A DNA stretch of 64,000 nucleotides from Eubacterium sp. MSJ-21. Lineage in GTDB: Bacteria > Bacillota > Clostridia > Lachnospirales > Lachnospiraceae. The position numbers and the translations under genes were made by a program. The stretch is taken from assembly GCF_018918185.1 (NCBI RefSeq), contig NZ_JAHLPZ010000005.1, forward strand, positions 167,642 to 231,641, given 5' to 3'. Positions 63,709 to 64,000 of this stretch are shown here, in pieces; the stretch's first letter is position 1, and every line of letters starts with the position of its first letter. The notes under the pieces were generated by a model, which was given only the letters and a program-made list of their open reading frames with translations, had not been told where the DNA came from and searched no databases.

Positions 63709-63737
63709 TTGACAAAGACAAAACAAAGTGATATTAT
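63709..63737 (+). promoter_or_regulatory. rRNA promoter P2
   Basis: TTGACA (63709-63714), 17-base spacer, TATTAT (63732-63737), followed by AAGGAAGCTGTCGCTGA. Its core is a near-copy of P1, 108 bases downstream. The gap 63536-63934 contains only these promoters and the leader of the rRNA transcript. Confidence 0.82.
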
Positions 63738-63934
63738 AAGGAAGCTGTCGCTGAGGACAGCAACAACGAACCTTTGACAAATTAATAACATGTTAACCCT
63801 GAAAATTTCTTTAAGATATTTTCAAGGATTTATACAAATCCTATTCATTCAATAGAATGGAAACACAATGAACAGTAATTGATAGGATCGTAATTATAAG
63901 CTAACGTTTATAAGAGATTCAAGGATTACAAACT

Positions 63935-64000
<66 letters not shown>

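Noticed and set aside
63601..63760. Direct repeats as integrase attachment sites
   Set aside because: The repeated segment is the -10 region and early transcribed sequence of two rRNA promoters, and no integrase is nearby.

Overview
The window looks like a chromosomal segment of an anaerobic low-to-mid-GC Firmicute of the class Clostridia, most likely family Lachnospiraceae; genus cannot be decided from what I can see. The reasons are: a four-subunit 2-oxoacid:ferredoxin oxidoreductase, a DUF1836 regulator, a cytosolic sugar-receptor/GGDEF fusion, the TGS-domain nucleoside kinase, the clpC-to-radA and dgt-dnaG-rpoD-trmK-nif3 gene orders, strong AGGAGG ribosome sites, and a 16S rRNA 5' end that reads GCGGCGTGCTTAACACATGC. 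No transposase, phage gene, CRISPR array, tRNA or origin was seen. Most of the window is core chromosome.

Layout: 1-2131 is the end of a surface-polysaccharide cluster with two family 2 glycosyltransferases. 2154-4306 is an AT-rich two-gene cassette with its own promoter (SGNH hydrolase plus a secreted repeat protein). 4394-9397 holds arginine biosynthesis: argG diverging from argC-argJ-argB, with an operator-like cluster between argG and argC and a long nested inverted repeat between argC and argJ. 9472-18524 carries a YdcZ transporter, comEA, a two-component system whose regulator and kinase are separated by an inverted adenosine deaminase gene, a GerMN lipoprotein, comEC and holA. 18588-21599 is porGDAB (minus strand). 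21782-26312 holds two membrane proteins and an aconitase-family hydratase. 26387-33628 holds a DUF1836 regulator, a CNNM/CorC-type membrane protein, metY, a dolichol-phosphate-mannose-synthase-like glycosyltransferase, a PLC-like protein, a small Cys-rich protein and an ABC-F ATPase.

33792-41111 holds a membrane protein, a broken alpha/beta hydrolase, a sugar ABC transporter (binding protein and two permeases, no ATPase) and a PrsA-like foldase. 41257-48594 is the conserved macromolecular-synthesis block dgt, dnaG, rpoD, trmK, nif3-like and nucleoside kinase, followed by RNase P RNA on the minus strand. 49030-55562 carries a nitroreductase, an Agr-type LytTR/GHKL pair, a coiled-coil protein, a thioesterase, metF and a sugar-receptor diguanylate cyclase. 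55789-63535 is purM-purN-purD, a GntR regulator coupled to clpC, a small conserved protein and radA. The window ends in tandem rRNA promoters and the first 66 bases of a 16S rRNA gene.

The most notable observations are: an ABC-F ATPase in which all visible defects fall in one of its two composite ATP sites; an alpha/beta hydrolase with an in-frame TAG and no nucleophile serine; a roughly 150-base nested inverted repeat directly before argJ; a perfect 13-bp palindrome running from the -10 box to the start codon of the DUF1836 regulator; and two convergent gene pairs whose stop codons lie inside a shared hairpin.
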